Assembly (NCBI GenBank): GCA_947172415.1
Contig: OX359202.1
Span: 4,884,899 to 4,948,898, forward strand
DNA length: 64,000 nucleotides
DNA from: Chondrosia reniformis
Lineage: Eukaryota > Porifera > Demospongiae > Chondrillida > Chondrillidae
Direction of reading: 5' to 3'
Shown here: piece after piece, positions 42,683 to 55,100 of the stretch
How positions within the stretch are numbered: the stretch's first letter is position 1
Layout of the letters: every line of letters starts with the position of its first letter
Made by a program: the position numbers and the translations under genes
Notes under the pieces: model-generated
The model's database searches: none
What the model was told of the DNA's origin: nothing
What the model saw: only the letters and a program-made list of their open reading frames with translations

Positions 42683-43662
42683 ACACCGTTATGTGGGCGT
42701 AACGCATAGAATCCTGCAAATTGGAGTCACTTTAAATTTCGCACTTCCCGGCGAACAAAATGGCTGACAAAATCTACCATTAAAATTGACTTGCATTTAA
42801 TGCTCTTTGTTGCTACGAATGTACAACGCTAAATGGATATACTTACTCTCCATGCAAAGACTGCAACTTGCGTCTACAAATGCATTTTTAGTTCCTCATA
42901 CTTTCTTATTATTAACTAATCTCGCCTCCATTTAAACAAGTAGTTCGAGTTTAAAAACTCGTGGGGTTGCCGCCCCCCGAATTTACTCGAACTACTTGGC
43001 CGCATCGTTGGGCTTTGATATACTATTCTTAATCCTAACGATTGAGGACGCTTAAGTGTCCTGAAAATTATAAATAGCGACAGAAAAGCTTCGTTAACTA
43101 AAGCTTCCTGAACGCCGCCATTTGCAAAAACGATGTATTGACGTATAAATTAAGTGTTACAATAGTTGCGTATGAACCCGTATTATACATATATCGACGT
43201 ATAAAATATGTTATAATAGTTGCGTATGAACTCGTATTATATATATATTTATATATATCTACACCTCTCGTATGTCGCTCCGTACACATTTAGTGAATCT
43301 TGTGACGTTGCGAAAACGTCACCCCCTCGTTGCTAAAGAAGATTTGAACGGCTATGACAAGTCGACGCTCTCCTACGAGAAGGAGCTACCGAACAGGCGA
43401 GTTGTAGCGAAGGTTAGAAAAGCGTTTTTGTATACGTCCCCGTCAAGTTTGAGGCAGAGTTGTTCCTATACTGATGCGAAAGACTGAATTCGTTTGGTCG
43501 ACCGTATTACTTTGGTAATTTAAGCTCTGTCTTCTCTTCTTACGTTATCTGTTAATATTTTTACTTGTCCATGTGGAGTGTTTGTTGCGATCATTATGAG
43601 AATAAAGCCTTGTTGAGTGTCAGCAACATGAATTTTCTAATTTCCTATTTATACTGAATTGC
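42683..43662. other. Repeat-filled spacer upstream of sulfotransferase copy 2
   Basis: Contains the copy-2 promoter flank (shared with 59610-59900), an F5 repeat (42930-43200) and a block at 43260-43480 whose relative is at 60130-60300. A 71-codon ORF in that block shares sequence with its relative but is frameshifted there, so it is not called as a gene. Confidence 0.6.
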
Positions 43663-44200
43663 AGTGGCGGATCTAGGATGTTGTGAAGGGGGGGGGCTAA
43701 CTCGAACAGTATGATGTTAAAACATGGCGGAAGGGGGAGAGGGTCTGGGGGCAACTCACTCGGGATAGCTAAATTTTGATTTAAGCATAATTGTTAATGC
43801 TTAATTGCAGTAAGTAGTAAGCAAGCAATAACATAGCAACAAAAAGTGAAGAGCACCAAGATATGAAAATATGCATGTCAGTGGTAGAAACGTGAAATAA
43901 TTATTATGTTTAGTTCTTTACACTTCTGCTGTCTCAATAAATAGGTTAGATAATTCTAGTCTTCTAGGTTGTGCACATGCAAAGTCATCCACTACTGTTT
44001 CAATGGGGCAGGGGATATCTCGATGTACATAGAGCATTGCCAGGCCATTCAGACGATCCTCTGTGGTGGTACTTCGCAGATACGTCTTCAGATACCGCAG
44101 TCGACTAACGGAACGTTCACACTCTGCACTCGTGACTGGCAGTGTACAAGCAATCTCAAGAAGCTTCCTGGTGTTCAACCCAGGTTCAGCCATGTTTTAA
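43663..44200 (-). mobile_element. Truncated hAT transposon (3' end)
   Basis: A 91-codon minus-strand ORF (43918-44193) reads LLEIACTLPVTSAECERSVS then RLRYLKTYLRSTTTEDRLNG, the hAT dimerisation domain at the transposase C-terminus. Beyond its stop, at 43663, lies cagtggcggatctaggatg followed by a G run, which looks like a hAT terminal inverted repeat in the right place for the 3' end. The rest of the transposase and the other terminus are missing. Confidence 0.75.
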
Positions 44201-45802
44201 CCTCGTGTTTAACCATGAGGAACAATGGGCGTTTAATAGAATAAACAATTAAAGGCAGAACCAAAATGACCGCCTAACTTGGGAGGAACTATCAGAGAAT
44301 GAAACTAAGCATGTATTGAACTGCAGTGCTTGATACAAGCTGTGTATGGATGAAGATACCTAAGTTTAACCTGTAAGTGTGGCTGTGGTTGGTTCTCCAC
44401 TGTCTCTTTCAGATTCAGCAGAATGTTTGATATTTGGCAGCTGTTTCTAGTACAAAGTGTACAAATTTGTACCCTTTCAATATAAAACTGTATACACTTG
44501 TATACAAGAAACAGCTGCAAATTCTGAATAGCAACTATTTGAGATTTTAAGGGTTTATACCAGATTGCGTTTGATTTACTGATGCATGTGTTCTTCCTTA
44601 TACATGATCTGTATACTACTAATTGAGATCTCTATGCAGAAGTTGAGGATTTCAATGCTTTTTCAAGCCCACAGCATGCAGTGTGACTAACTTGAGTCTT
44701 GAACTGTTTAATATACTTGCATGATTGTGATTATCCTAGGAGTCACTTGCAGGCGAGTGTATTTTTACTCGACTCAGTTTCAGCTGTTTCATTCTCATGC
44801 GATTGAAGTTTGAGTGATGAGTCCTAATAAGGACGAAATAGCTGTCTATGGCCCAACCAGGGTAAAAGTAAAATATACAGACATAGCTCACCAAAGGACA
44901 AATTACTAAGAACTAAGAAATTCAATCTTTTAGGAATTTAAGCTTAATACAAGCCACATGCTAGCTTGTCCCAACACAAATTTTTAGAAAGGTGGTATTC
45001 AGTCTGAATGCTTATAGCTGTTTTTTATAATCCACAAAGCAAAGTCCTGGTACAAGGATTGTTTGTGTATTTTAAAGGGACAGCTGAACCTTCACTCCAT
45101 GATAGCAATTCAGTATATTTTAAGACAAATCTAATGCAACTGTATACTTGAAATTATGGTAACTGTTATTTGGTCTCAGTCCCAGTCCCTTGATTGCAAT
45201 AAGTTGTAAGCCTTCCTATATATTTATTGCACTTGAAATGTGCTTGGAAATTAGATGTTTACTGATAACACAATCTGGTATAAACCCTTAAAAATCTTAC
45301 ATAAAAGCTATTCAGAATTTGGGTCATTTTCAGCTGTTTCTAGTACAAAGTGTACAAATTTGTACCCTTTCAATATAAAACTGTATACACTTGTATACAA
45401 GAAACAGCTGCAAATTCTGAATAGCAACAGGCTGTTACTATTTGAGATTTTAAGGGTTTATACCAGATTGCGTTTGATTTACTGATGCATGTGTTCTTCC
45501 TTATATATGATCTGTATACTACTAATTGAGATCTCTATGCAGAAGTTGAGGATTTCAATGCTTTTTCAAGCCCACAGCATGCAGTGTGACTAACTTGCAT
45601 GAGTCTTGAACTGTTTAATATACTTGCATGATTGTGATTATCCTAGGAGTCACTTGCATCTCTAAATTTAATTGGTAACTTGCACTGTGCAGTACTTGAT
45701 TGATATTACTATTACTACAACTAAAATTTGGGTTGCAACTGTAAATCTTTGATTGCTAAATGTACATATGATGTTATATAATAAATACCAAAAGGTTCAA
45801 CA

Positions 45803-46924
45803 TCACCAGACCCACGAAGTTACATTGACACCCAACTTTTCAAGCCGATCTCTTTTCTCATCTATCCATGACTGAATTCGAGAAGCTTGGGCTTTGCTAT
45901 ACGGAAAGTCATACTGTCCACTTCTCTTGTAACTAGTTGTCTTTAGCTGATTTTCAACTAAACATCCCAGCTTGTCTTCATCCAACTCTAAACCTAGAAA
46001 TTGTACAACTTTAGTGAGTTCTGATTCTAGGTTCGTTTTCAGTAAGTCATAGCTGAGGAGGTGAAGCATGAAGTTTCCATTAAATACATAATAATTCCAC
46101 AAGCTATTCCACTTATCATAACACCTATTAAAACTTGAATCAGGAATGTTGATTTTAGACTCCTTAAATGAGGTTGTGTGGTCTTGGAATCTCATGAAAG
46201 TGTAATAGGATAAGAAGGAGTGCCATGGATTACGAAATAAATAAATCACTTTGGTCCATCCCTTTCCACCATCATGTGTTTTTGCAGCCACAACTGAGGT
46301 ATTAGTAATCATTTCACCAAGCATTCCCGTGCATAGTAGTTTTCGGTCAAAGTACACAGATCCAGTAAAATATCCTGTCAACTCCTCCAGGAGGAGACGA
46401 CTCCATGTGTTACCAGATCCTGGAAAACTAGCCAAGGCAACCTTGTCTGGTGAGTTTTTCATAAACCGCATCTTTTCATATTTAGTACAAATCCTTTCTT
46501 TAAACGTCAGGGTACCGTTCCCACATTTCTTGGTTGGGATAATACGACCAAACATATTTTCAATATCACTCAAAGAAAAACTGTTGCGTGAGCTAGTAAG
46601 CTTCTCTGAGGTTGTGTTGCTTAATGGAGTTGAAGTGTTCTTCGAAAACTGTGAGTCCTGCGTTTGGTGAGATGACGTTGTTTCCGCTGATTGCATGCTC
46701 GTTGAACGGGCTATTGGATTTTGAGAAGATTGTAGTGACATACCTTTCAAGGGTTTAGTCGGGAAGGGAGTACTTTTGAATGCTAAATGTCTCAAAACGA
46801 CAGCTTCCTTTTCTAAATCTTGTGCCACAAAATAGCGGCTTTTCCCAAAAATTGTAAAACAGATAACAGCTACTACGACTATTCCACAGAGGAGTAAGAT
46901 TCGTCGTATAAAAGGTGCGCCCAT
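45803..46924 (-). CDS. Type II membrane sulfotransferase, array copy 3
   Basis: Intronless 373-aa paralogue with an intact anchor, PAPS loop (SFPGSGNTW) and 3'-phosphate site (FRNPWHSFLS). Its acceptor-side residues (FDRKLL, NTSVVAAKTHDGGKGW, SYYTFMRF) group it with copy 2. Its 5' flank (cactgttatggaatcccttgg) is that of copy 1. The 3' flank repeats that of copy 2 for more than 1 kb, showing tandem segmental duplication. Orientation is the same as the rest of the array. Confidence 0.88.
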   Translation of the reverse strand: MGAPFIRRILLLCGIVVVAVICFTIFGKSRYFVAQDLEKEAVVLRHLAFKSTPFPTKPLKGMSLQSSQNPIARSTSMQSAETTSSHQTQDSQFSKNTSTPLSNTTSEKLTSSRNSFSLSDIENMFGRIIPTKKCGNGTLTFKERICTKYEKMRFMKNSPDKVALASFPGSGNTWSRLLLEELTGYFTGSVYFDRKLLCTGMLGEMITNTSVVAAKTHDGGKGWTKVIYLFRNPWHSFLSYYTFMRFQDHTTSFKESKINIPDSSFNRCYDKWNSLWNYYVFNGNFMLHLLSYDLLKTNLESELTKVVQFLGLELDEDKLGCLVENQLKTTSYKRSGQYDFPYSKAQASRIQSWIDEKRDRLEKLGVNVTSWVW

Positions 46925-47066
46925 TCTCCTCGAACACTGTTATGGAATCCCTTGGTGTTAACATAACCTTGGCATGGCATTATGATAACAGCAAAAGAAT
47001 TTCAGTCACTTCAATTATTCCCCGACGAAACAAAATGGCCGACAAACTATTATCATTATATCCCTC

Positions 47067-47819
47067 TCTATCAGAGAGTACGGTAGTACTCTCTATGTAG
47101 GGATGGTACTGGTTGTTTCGTTTTCCCCATACATTGGTATAGGAGCGAAATTCCGAATTAGGCTGAAAATCGCCGAAACGAGACTATGTAGAGTTAAATA
47201 TAGAACAGCCATGCTATAAATTGGCCTTGAAGGCAAGCGACCGTGTATCGTTGGCAAATGAACGAACTCTGAAATCTCCCATTTTCGTTTTCTTCTTCTT
47301 CATCTTCTTCTTCATCTTCTTCGCCCGCTGTAACTAAAAAACGAAATAAGCCTTCGGACTACTTCTTAAGCGAAAATACTCTAAATTTTCCGAGCTGTAT
47401 TCTTTTGTAGAAGCGAGAGCGATAACGCTATTATTGAGTATGACAGTTTTCATGGCCCCAGAGTCAAGACCTCAATAAATTCGCCATTTTAATGACGTCA
47501 TATCAGTCGAAGATTGCAAAACCAAAGTGGTTTAAAATACACGAATTCCTAGCTTATGCTCCATAAAAAGTACAGAAACTAGAGAACAATAAAAATTTTC
47601 TACAAAAATAGTTAAGATGTAGGGATGGCACAAAAAGCAGAGAAACAAGAAAGGGATGTTACACAGTGAAGCATTAGCTATGCATGAATCCTACAAGCAA
47701 GGGTATGATTCATGCATATATAGCTAATGCTTCACTGTGTAACATCCCTTTCTTATTTCTCTGCTTTTTGTGCCATCCCTACATCTTTACTATTTTTGTA
47801 GAAAATTTTTATTGTTCTC
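47067..47819. mobile_element. Composite foldback element F4, copy 2 (sulfotransferase array)
   Basis: Same order and ends as the copy at 20.9 kb. A partial copy is at 38153-38400, the hairpin alone at 36950-37130, and a terminal piece (palindrome plus gccatccctac) at 34680-34720. Confidence 0.7.
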
Positions 47820-48863
47820 GTATAATTTATAATTTTAGTAAAAATGAAGTTTACATCGATATATTGTTTACCACAAGCGAGTAGTCGAATAACAGGCGAG
47901 TGTATTTTTACTCTACTCAGTTTCAGCTGTTTCATTCTCATGCGATGGAAGTTTGAGTGATGAGTCCTAATAAGGACGAAATAGCTGTCTATGGCCCAAC
48001 CAGGGTACATTAGTGGGCAGGGGTAATATCCAGAGTTTAATAATGATATAATCAATGCTTTAAGATTGGCTTAAAGTTCCCCTATTTGTTCCTTAATATT
48101 TAAACATATATAGATTTAGAGCTTTTTGTAAGTGAAAGTAAAATATACAGACATAGCTCACCAAAGGACAAATTACTAAGAACTAAGAAATTCAATCTTT
48201 TAGGAATTTAATTATTAAGCTTAATACAAGCCACATGCTAGCTTGTCCCAACACAAATTTTTAGAAAGGTGGTATTCAGTCTGAATGCTTATAGCTGTTT
48301 TTTATAATCCACAAAGCAAAGTCCTGGTACAAGGATTGTTTGTGTATTTTAAAGGGACAGCTGAACCTTCACTCCATGATAGCAATTCAGTATATATTTT
48401 AAGACAAATCTAATGCAACTGTATACTTGAAATTATGGTAACTGTTATTTGGTCTCAGTCCCAGTCCCTTGATTGCAAAAGTTGTAAGCCTTCCTATATA
48501 TTTATTGCACTTGAAATGTGCTTGGAAATTAGATGTTTACTGATAACACAATCTGGTATAAAATGATGTTTAACATAAAACATTAACGTTAAACAGAGTT
48601 AATGTATGGAGCGCTACGTCAATGGGCAATTTTTATAGTTAAATAAGGGGAATCAGCAAGGAACATGGCTGCCATTTGGCGCTGCTATATACTAGGGCCA
48701 TACTATATAGAGATATACACAGCTATATATACAAAGACATATAAATCAATTACTGTATTTGAACACAAAAAATGCAGCTGCATCTCTTACATAGCAACGT
48801 TAACATTAGACACCTTAGTAATAGTTTTCTAAGCAAGAAATACTGAGAATTGCAAGTTAGGTT

Positions 48864-50851
48864 ATGTCCTCCGAAGACGCCCAAGCTACGCCCGTTACTG
48901 ACCTTTCTGCCGTTATGGAAGCCGTAGAGGCACTCAAGAAGAGCTTAGAGGAGCAGCGAAAGGGCCATGCAGGTTTCGTTAATTCAGCAGGTCGCTGTGC
49001 TGCAGCAGGAGAAAAGCGTCTCGTCACAACCACCCGTTTCCGAGTCTGGTAAGTCACGCGTACAGCTATAGTATAATAATTTACGCTATAGTTCGTTCGT
49101 GTATATTAGGTATTAGTAGCGTTAATTGGTACATAGGTAGACTTAGTTTGATACATTACTGCTCGCTCCCGGCTGGCCGTGCCACTCGGGCTATTTCCGC
49201 ACTCGTAGATATTGGATATATATAGATACAGGTCCACAGCTATCGAAGTGTTCTGCGTTCGAGCGTTCGAGCGCGAGCCTGTAATTGTATACGCGACGCT
49301 AGTGCCATTGGTCACAGGTTTCTCGGTTCGCTTCATGTTTACATGTTTACATGTTGTTAGTTCTAGATAATTATATAGGGCTGTTGGTGATTTTTTTTTG
49401 GTGTGGGTTTGTACTTCAAACTGGTTTAAGGGACTCAGTTAACTTGAGAGGTGGTTTCTCGGCATATGTTAGTTTTAAAAAAAAAAAAATCACTGCCTCG
49501 TGTGGGGGCCTCTTGGCAGGTGTGGGTCATGCCTCAAGTGGTGGCAGATATGGTTTATGCCTCGAGTAGTGGTCTCTTGGCTGGTGTGGTTTATGCCTCG
49601 AGTGGTGGTCTCTTGGCAGGTGTGGGTTATGCCTCGAGTGGTGGTCTCTTGGCAGATGTGGTTTATGCCTCGAGTAGTGGTCTCTTGGCTGGTGTGGTTT
49701 ATGCCTCGAGTGGTGGTCTCTTGGCAGGTGTGGGTTATGCCTCGAGTGGTGGCAGATGTGGTTTATGCCTTGAGTAGCGGTCTTTTGGCAGGGGCAGTTA
49801 GGCCTCAAGTGGCAGTTTCGGCTGGGCATGCGTTGGTTACAGATATATAGTGCTTCTATATATAGTCACGAGCCTTAGGTTCTTCTCTGGCCATGTACAT
49901 GTAGGGTTATTTAGCAGTTTACTCCCCTTGGGTGTATATAGCTGCAAGGTATACACTATTCTAGCAATCTGTAAAGGTTGCAAGACAAAGGTTGGTAGCT
50001 CCATTCAATTTTTTGGGTTGTTTACTTTTCCTTTTGCAGTGTCAAATGAGGCTACTCTGTCCAGGTTTGAGCCTGTTTCTGCACTCTTGGCAGGTCCCTC
50101 AGGTGGTACTACCAGTGAGATCTCTGTATCTCAAGGAAAAGCCAGTGGCAGTGGAAGCACCTCCAACACCACTGCTGCCAGCACTCCTAATACTGTATCT
50201 AGTACTGAAAAGCCCATTGCTGGCCTTGTCCTGGGTGGCGGGCTACCGGCCATTCCATCTGATATTTTAAAAAGAATCCAAAGCAAGTCTTATGTGGAGT
50301 TGTCTGAACTATTACCTGAAAGGATTCAGGAGTCTTTCCTCTACCCCGATGGAAAGAAAAAGAAGGCCCCTGCTATTGACAAGTTTGTTGATTGGGTGTT
50401 GGCCTTTTGTACATACAGCCAAGCCCTTTTGTCTGTCAATTCTTCCATTGGTGGGGAACTTTTGACTTTTGTCGGGACTGTCGCAAGGCTAGCCAGGGAC
50501 CACCCGGGATTGGCCTGGGCCGCTTACGAAAGGGCATTTAGGGCTAATGTGGTGGCAGATCCATCAATAAAATGGAACAAGCTGGACCAGGAAGTATGGG
50601 CGCTTAGCACAGTAAAAGCTGCTCAACCGGTCCAGTCCAGCCAACTGCCTCAGAAAAGGAGGGCTCCAAATTCAGCCACCTGTGATAGGTGGAATGAGGG
50701 CACCTTCTGTCCTTTCAAGGCATGCAAGTTCAACCATGCTTGCTCCACTTGCCTAAGCCCCCAGCATAGGGCATCAGCCTGTCCGTCCGGGCAAAAACAC
50801 ACCACAGGCTCTGCGAGCCATGCAGTAAAGAAGGGCCCAACTGCCCAATAA
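48864..50851 (+). CDS. Gag-like ORF of the retrotransposon, interrupted by a probable intron
   Basis: The first part (48864-49048) starts MSSEDAQ and forms a Glu/Lys/Gln-rich probable coiled coil. One extra base near 48961 (a GGG run) shifts the frame. A donor g|gtaagt at 49049 and an acceptor ttttgcag at 50039 would join SES to VSNEATLSRF in frame. The second part (50040-50851) runs through a Ser/Thr-rich linker, a globular segment (DKFVDWVLAFCTYSQALL) and a Cys/His cluster CDRWNEGTFCPFKACKFNH with more Cys, as expected for a DIRS-type nucleocapsid protein. It most likely packages element RNA. The intron is an inference. Confidence 0.7.
49049..50039 (+). other. Probable spliceosomal intron inside the retrotransposon gag gene
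   Basis: Flanked by g|gtaagt and a pyrimidine-rich ttttgcag acceptor. Removing it joins the coiled-coil and zinc-knuckle halves in frame. No conserved coding sequence is seen between. It holds the minisatellite at 49500-49800. Confidence 0.55.
49500..49800 (+). repeat. GT-rich minisatellite in the gag intron
   Basis: About seven imperfect units of 42 bp or shorter variants, each containing ggtctcttggc and atgcctcgagt. The array is GC-richer than its surroundings. Long open frames on both strands through it are by-products of the repeat. Confidence 0.85.
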
Positions 50852-51295
50852 CATTTAGGGCAGAACTTAGAAATGCATGCATTATCATAACGCTTTAATC
50901 GCTATTATAGCATGTATTTCCATGATAGATAGTCAAAGCAACCTTATGCTTGTTAGAATTTATCTGTAAAACAATCTCATGGAGGACATTAATTTATATA
51001 TACTAATTGCAACTCACCTTATATAAAATTATTATACTATTGTATATACACACAGGTTAGCAGGTTAACCACCAATCTAATTGTATTCATTTATTACACT
51101 TATCTATAGTCATCATTATTATATAGTGAATTATTCGGCGCTTTCGTCCGTAATAGTCCTCATGCATATCCACATATAGGTACAAATGTCTCCCCCGTGC
51201 TGCCAACGTGCTTCCGTATGTCTCCATTGCTAGCCACCTGGTTCCTTCATCTCCAGAACGAAGGGCGTCGCAGCGTAAGTCCATCTGTGTTGCCC

Positions 51296-52304
51296 AGCTC
51301 AGCCATAAAGGTACATTCGCCACTAAAAGTTGAAGTCTTTTCAGTTATGTTGGCTGATCACCCACTTAAGCCTGGGTTGGTCAATTGCTGTCTGGTCTGG
51401 AGGAAGGGGTTAGAATTGGTTTCGACCAGAAGGCTTCCTGCAGGTCTGCCAAGTCGAACATGCAGTCAGCCATATGTCATCCCTCAGTGGTTGAGCACTA
51501 CTTGGATGAGGAGCTGGCCCAAGGTAACATTGCTGGTCCATTTGACCCCAAGTTAATACCAAATTCTGTTATTCTAAACCGTTTTGGAGTGATTCCAAAA
51601 GCCAATAAGCCTGGTAAATGGAGGTTGATCGTAGACCTCTCATACCCTAAGGGCTCTAGTGTTAATAATGGCATTGCCAAGGCTGACTCTAGCATGGTTT
51701 ATTCCTCTATTGAGGATACAGCTCGTTTAATTCTGGGCCTCGGGAAGTCGGCTTTGTTGGCAAAAATCGATGTTGCTTCGGCATTTAGGATTATCCCTGT
51801 CCATCCAGCTGATCGGTACCTTCTGGGCATGCAGTGGAAGAACAAAGTGTTTATTGATAATCAGTTGCCATTCGGGTTGCGGTCTGCCCCACTCCTATTC
51901 AATGCATATGCGGATGCACTAGAGTGGATCTTTAGGAAGCAGGGAATGCTCAATATACTTCATTATTTAGATGATTTCCTGGTGGTTGGGTCTCCAGCTA
52001 CACCCGAATGTCAGCATTCTCTCAACTCCATTATGGCCATCTGCACGCAATTGGGTGTACCTTTGGCAATGGAGAAGATGGAGGGTCCAACAACTAGCCT
52101 AACATTTTTAGGTATCCAAATCGACACAGAAAAAATGCAAGCCTGCCTGCCTGCAGACAAACTCTCACGCTTGCAAAGGGAGCTTACTAGTTGGCAGGCT
52201 AAAAAATCATGTACTAGAAATGAGCTGGAACATTTAATAGGCGTTCTACAATTTGCTTGTAGGGTAGTTCCTCAGGGTCGGCCATTTTTAAGGATGATCA
52301 ACTT
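51296..52304 (+). CDS. Reverse transcriptase domain of the retrotransposon (5' part of a split RT-RNase H ORF)
   Basis: Polymerase motifs are clear: NRFGVIPKANKPGKWRLIVD, DLSYPKGSSVN, AKIDVASAFRIIPVHP, NQLPFGLRSAP and the catalytic YLDDF box, then TFLGIQID and the thumb-like GRPFLRM segment. The upstream end (SPLKVEVFSVMLADHPLKPG) is in another frame and switches near 51385, a one-base discontinuity. The domain is cut at 52304 by the CACTA element. It belongs with the RNase H part that resumes at 55571. Confidence 0.85.
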
Positions 52305-52384
52305 CACTGTAAATGAATATCATCTTTAAGGCTGTAAAGATGCTTAAAGAAATCCTTAAAGATGATCTTTACTGTGTTTAAGAA

Positions 52385-52515
52385 AATTTAAAGACAGTAA
52401 AGGTATCTTTACAATCTTTAAGTAAGATTAAAGACAGTAAAGGTATCTTTACAATCTTTAAGTAAGATTAAAGACAGTAAAGGTATCTTTACAATCTTTA
52501 AGTAAGATTAAAGAC
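52385..52515. repeat. Subterminal tandem repeat of the CACTA element
   Basis: About three copies of a 42-bp unit containing aaagacagtaaaggtatctt and acaatctttaag. The same TCTTTAA words recur at the other end (55340-55545). These are probable transposase binding sites by analogy with CACTA subterminal repeats. Confidence 0.8.
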
Positions 52516-53417
52516 ATGTACAAGAAAGATAATCTTTCAGATCTTTAAGCAACTTACAAACATCTTTAAGGACTGGATCATCTAAATAATGTTATGTATA
52601 TAGGAAGACTGCTATAATTAGATCACTCCAATCCATGAGTATATATGCGTACATTATCACATGCTATATGTATATAGATTGATAATGCATCATTCGCTAT
52701 CGCTTTGGTATATATACAAGGGCACAACATGAAAAATTTAAGATACCATTTTCCTACATGCTATATATGTTATACATATGCCTATTCTGTAAAACAGCCT
52801 ATAGGGGAACTAAACCTGACATGTACATGTAAGGGTCATGAGATGTCAAAAATATCATGACTTCAATACATCTCTTAAACATTAATTTTCCTCAATTGAA
52901 GCAATTATATATATATATAATAAGAGAACTGCATGGGCAAATGGAGCATAGATAAGTATGTGATTAGTGTAAGGCCATATATATGAAGATAGTGTTTCAG
53001 TAGAAATTAGATTATTGTAAATGCAGTGTTTCTGTCCTAGTGGAATACCAACTTCTGAATGAGAAGCTGGTCTTATGAAGTTTTGGCAGTTGCAATGTGG
53101 CAAAATATCCTTTCGACAGGCATGAATGTTGCTGGTCCCGGAGGAATGGTATTAATTTTCCTTATTTATTAATGGCCTTTTGAAGGGGAATTCTGTATCA
53201 ATAGTTGAAACCTCTTTGAACCATGACAGAACAGCAAATATCTTCTCACTTTTGTTGACATATACTGTCTGGATATTTAGAAAACAACCCAAATATGTAC
53301 CTGTGATGCTATTTTTATGGACTTACACTTAAAGTATAGTGATGGAAGGTGATGTTTTCCTGTATCCTTAAGAATTGATAGTTCATTGGGCAATATTGTT
53401 CTAAAATATACATATCC

Positions 53418-53790
53418 TCATAAACAAGGCATACCATGCATGTTTTGTGACTTCTCTGTTATAATTTTGGAGGGATCTATCTCTTGCAATTGGTGACACT
53501 GTCTCCAATTAATGCTATTAACAGGTTTATTTGCTGCTGATAGGAAAACAGAAGTGACAATGAGTGTTTTTTCTATATCCATATCCATGTTGGAATACAT
53601 TGTAAAATCAAGCTCTGCATGAGGCTGTATCAACTTGACTTGTGGTGTAGCATAGTGCAGCAGAGTGGGAAATGCTAAGGAATTTTACCATTGGTTGCTC
53701 CTCAAGACTTTTGTTTACATTTGTATAACTACCTAGTATGCCATTACATCTCTCGAACAAAAACAACCACTCAAGCACCCACATGCACAT
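53418..53790 (-). pseudogene. Remnant of the CACTA transposase
   Basis: Minus-strand frames contain WLFLFERCNGILGSYTN followed by NKSLEEQPMVKF. This resembles the FERxNGxLG...NNRSIExQxM segment I associate with large animal CACTA-type transposases. A second frame continues downstream (SVFLSAANKPVN). Stops and frame changes prevent any full ORF, so it is inactive. Confidence 0.45.
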
Positions 53791-54589
53791 TCATGCAGCT
53801 GCAATTTCAACAATATGGATCACATGTTTCATTTTTATAAAATGACAACTTATAGCTATAGGGGGAAAAGTAGATGAATAAAAGAGGGCAAAACAGTTAA
53901 AAACTGTAAGAGTTTGAGATGAATTTCAGGTGTCCAGCAGAAGAAAGCCAGCAGACTATGACAAGTTTAAATGGGCCATAAATGCAGCCCCAGAAGGAGG
54001 GGACAACAATCATATAAGCGATGTATCTATAAATGGAAGGGAAGCACTAGTATCACAAAGCACACCAAGACATGTAGTAGCATAAAGAACATACTAAGAG
54101 AACTTTTTATTGCTAATCTGACTAGTTGCTAGCTAATTTACTAAGTCTCAGTTTATATTAACCATTTTACCGTTGCTGCTTATAATGGTGGACTCATATA
54201 GTATATCAAGTTTGTGGGGTGCCTAAGGACCCTTTAAATTGAAATATAGGGACATACCATACAATATAGGGCAGTAAACATTCAAGCTATATAGTGACTT
54301 ACTTTTGGTATTTAATTGGTAGCCATTTTATGAACTATGACGTAATCTCTTCATTGATTGGTTAATTTATTTCAAATTGGAGATGCACCTTAAAATAGTG
54401 ACGGTGAATTCTACAATGTAAGTATTGAGGCACATGCACTCTTTGTAAGCCTACTATTTGAAAATTCTTTTAATAATATTTCAAGAAAATGTTTCTATGT
54501 GATGATTAGTTTTTTTGATGCTGATTACATGGTTATTCAAACACTCTCCTCTCTATAGCTAGTTAGGGTTAATTTGCTGAATGAAGATT

Positions 54590-55100
54590 TTAAGTAAATT
54601 TAACTGTGAGTGCACTGTTGATTAAATTATGTAGTTGGTGTCTTTCCTCTCTGGTAACAGGAATATTCACTGATTGAAGTCTAGAAGTAAGTTTAACTGT
54701 GAGTGCAATGTTGATTTAATTGTGTCTTTCCTCTCTGGTAACAGGAATATTCACTGATTGAAGTCTAGAAGTAAGTTTAACTGTGAGTGCAATGTTGATT
54801 TAATTGTGTCTTTCCTCTCTGGTAACAGGAATATTCACTGATTGAAGTCTAGAAGTAAGTTTAACTGTGAGTGCAATGTTGATTTAATTATGTAGTTGGT
54901 GTCTTTCCATTATTCACTGCAGCTGATCATGATTGAAACTTATAGAAGTAAGTGTACTGACAGTGTGTGCAATGTATGTAATTGGTGTCTTTTTTACTCT
55001 TTTTACTCTCTGGTAACAGAATTATTCGCTGATTGAAGCCTAGAAGTTTCACTGTAGTTGGTGTCTTTCCTCTCTGTATTATTCACTTCAACTAATTGAA
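54590..55100. repeat. Degenerate tandem repeat of about 84-110 bp inside the CACTA element
   Basis: Units contain gtctttcctctctggtaaca, attcactgattgaagtctag and aagtttaactgtgagtgcaa. Three units are nearly identical (54650-54880) and the flanking ones are diverged. No coding capacity. Confidence 0.8.

Noticed and set aside
43272-43487. 71-codon ORF, Lys/Arg-rich
   Set aside because: Part of an interspersed block repeated at 60.1-60.3 kb, where the frame is broken; no known domain.
49451-49850. Gly/Val-rich and His/Pro-rich ORFs on both strands
   Set aside because: By-products of the minisatellite in the retrotransposon intron.
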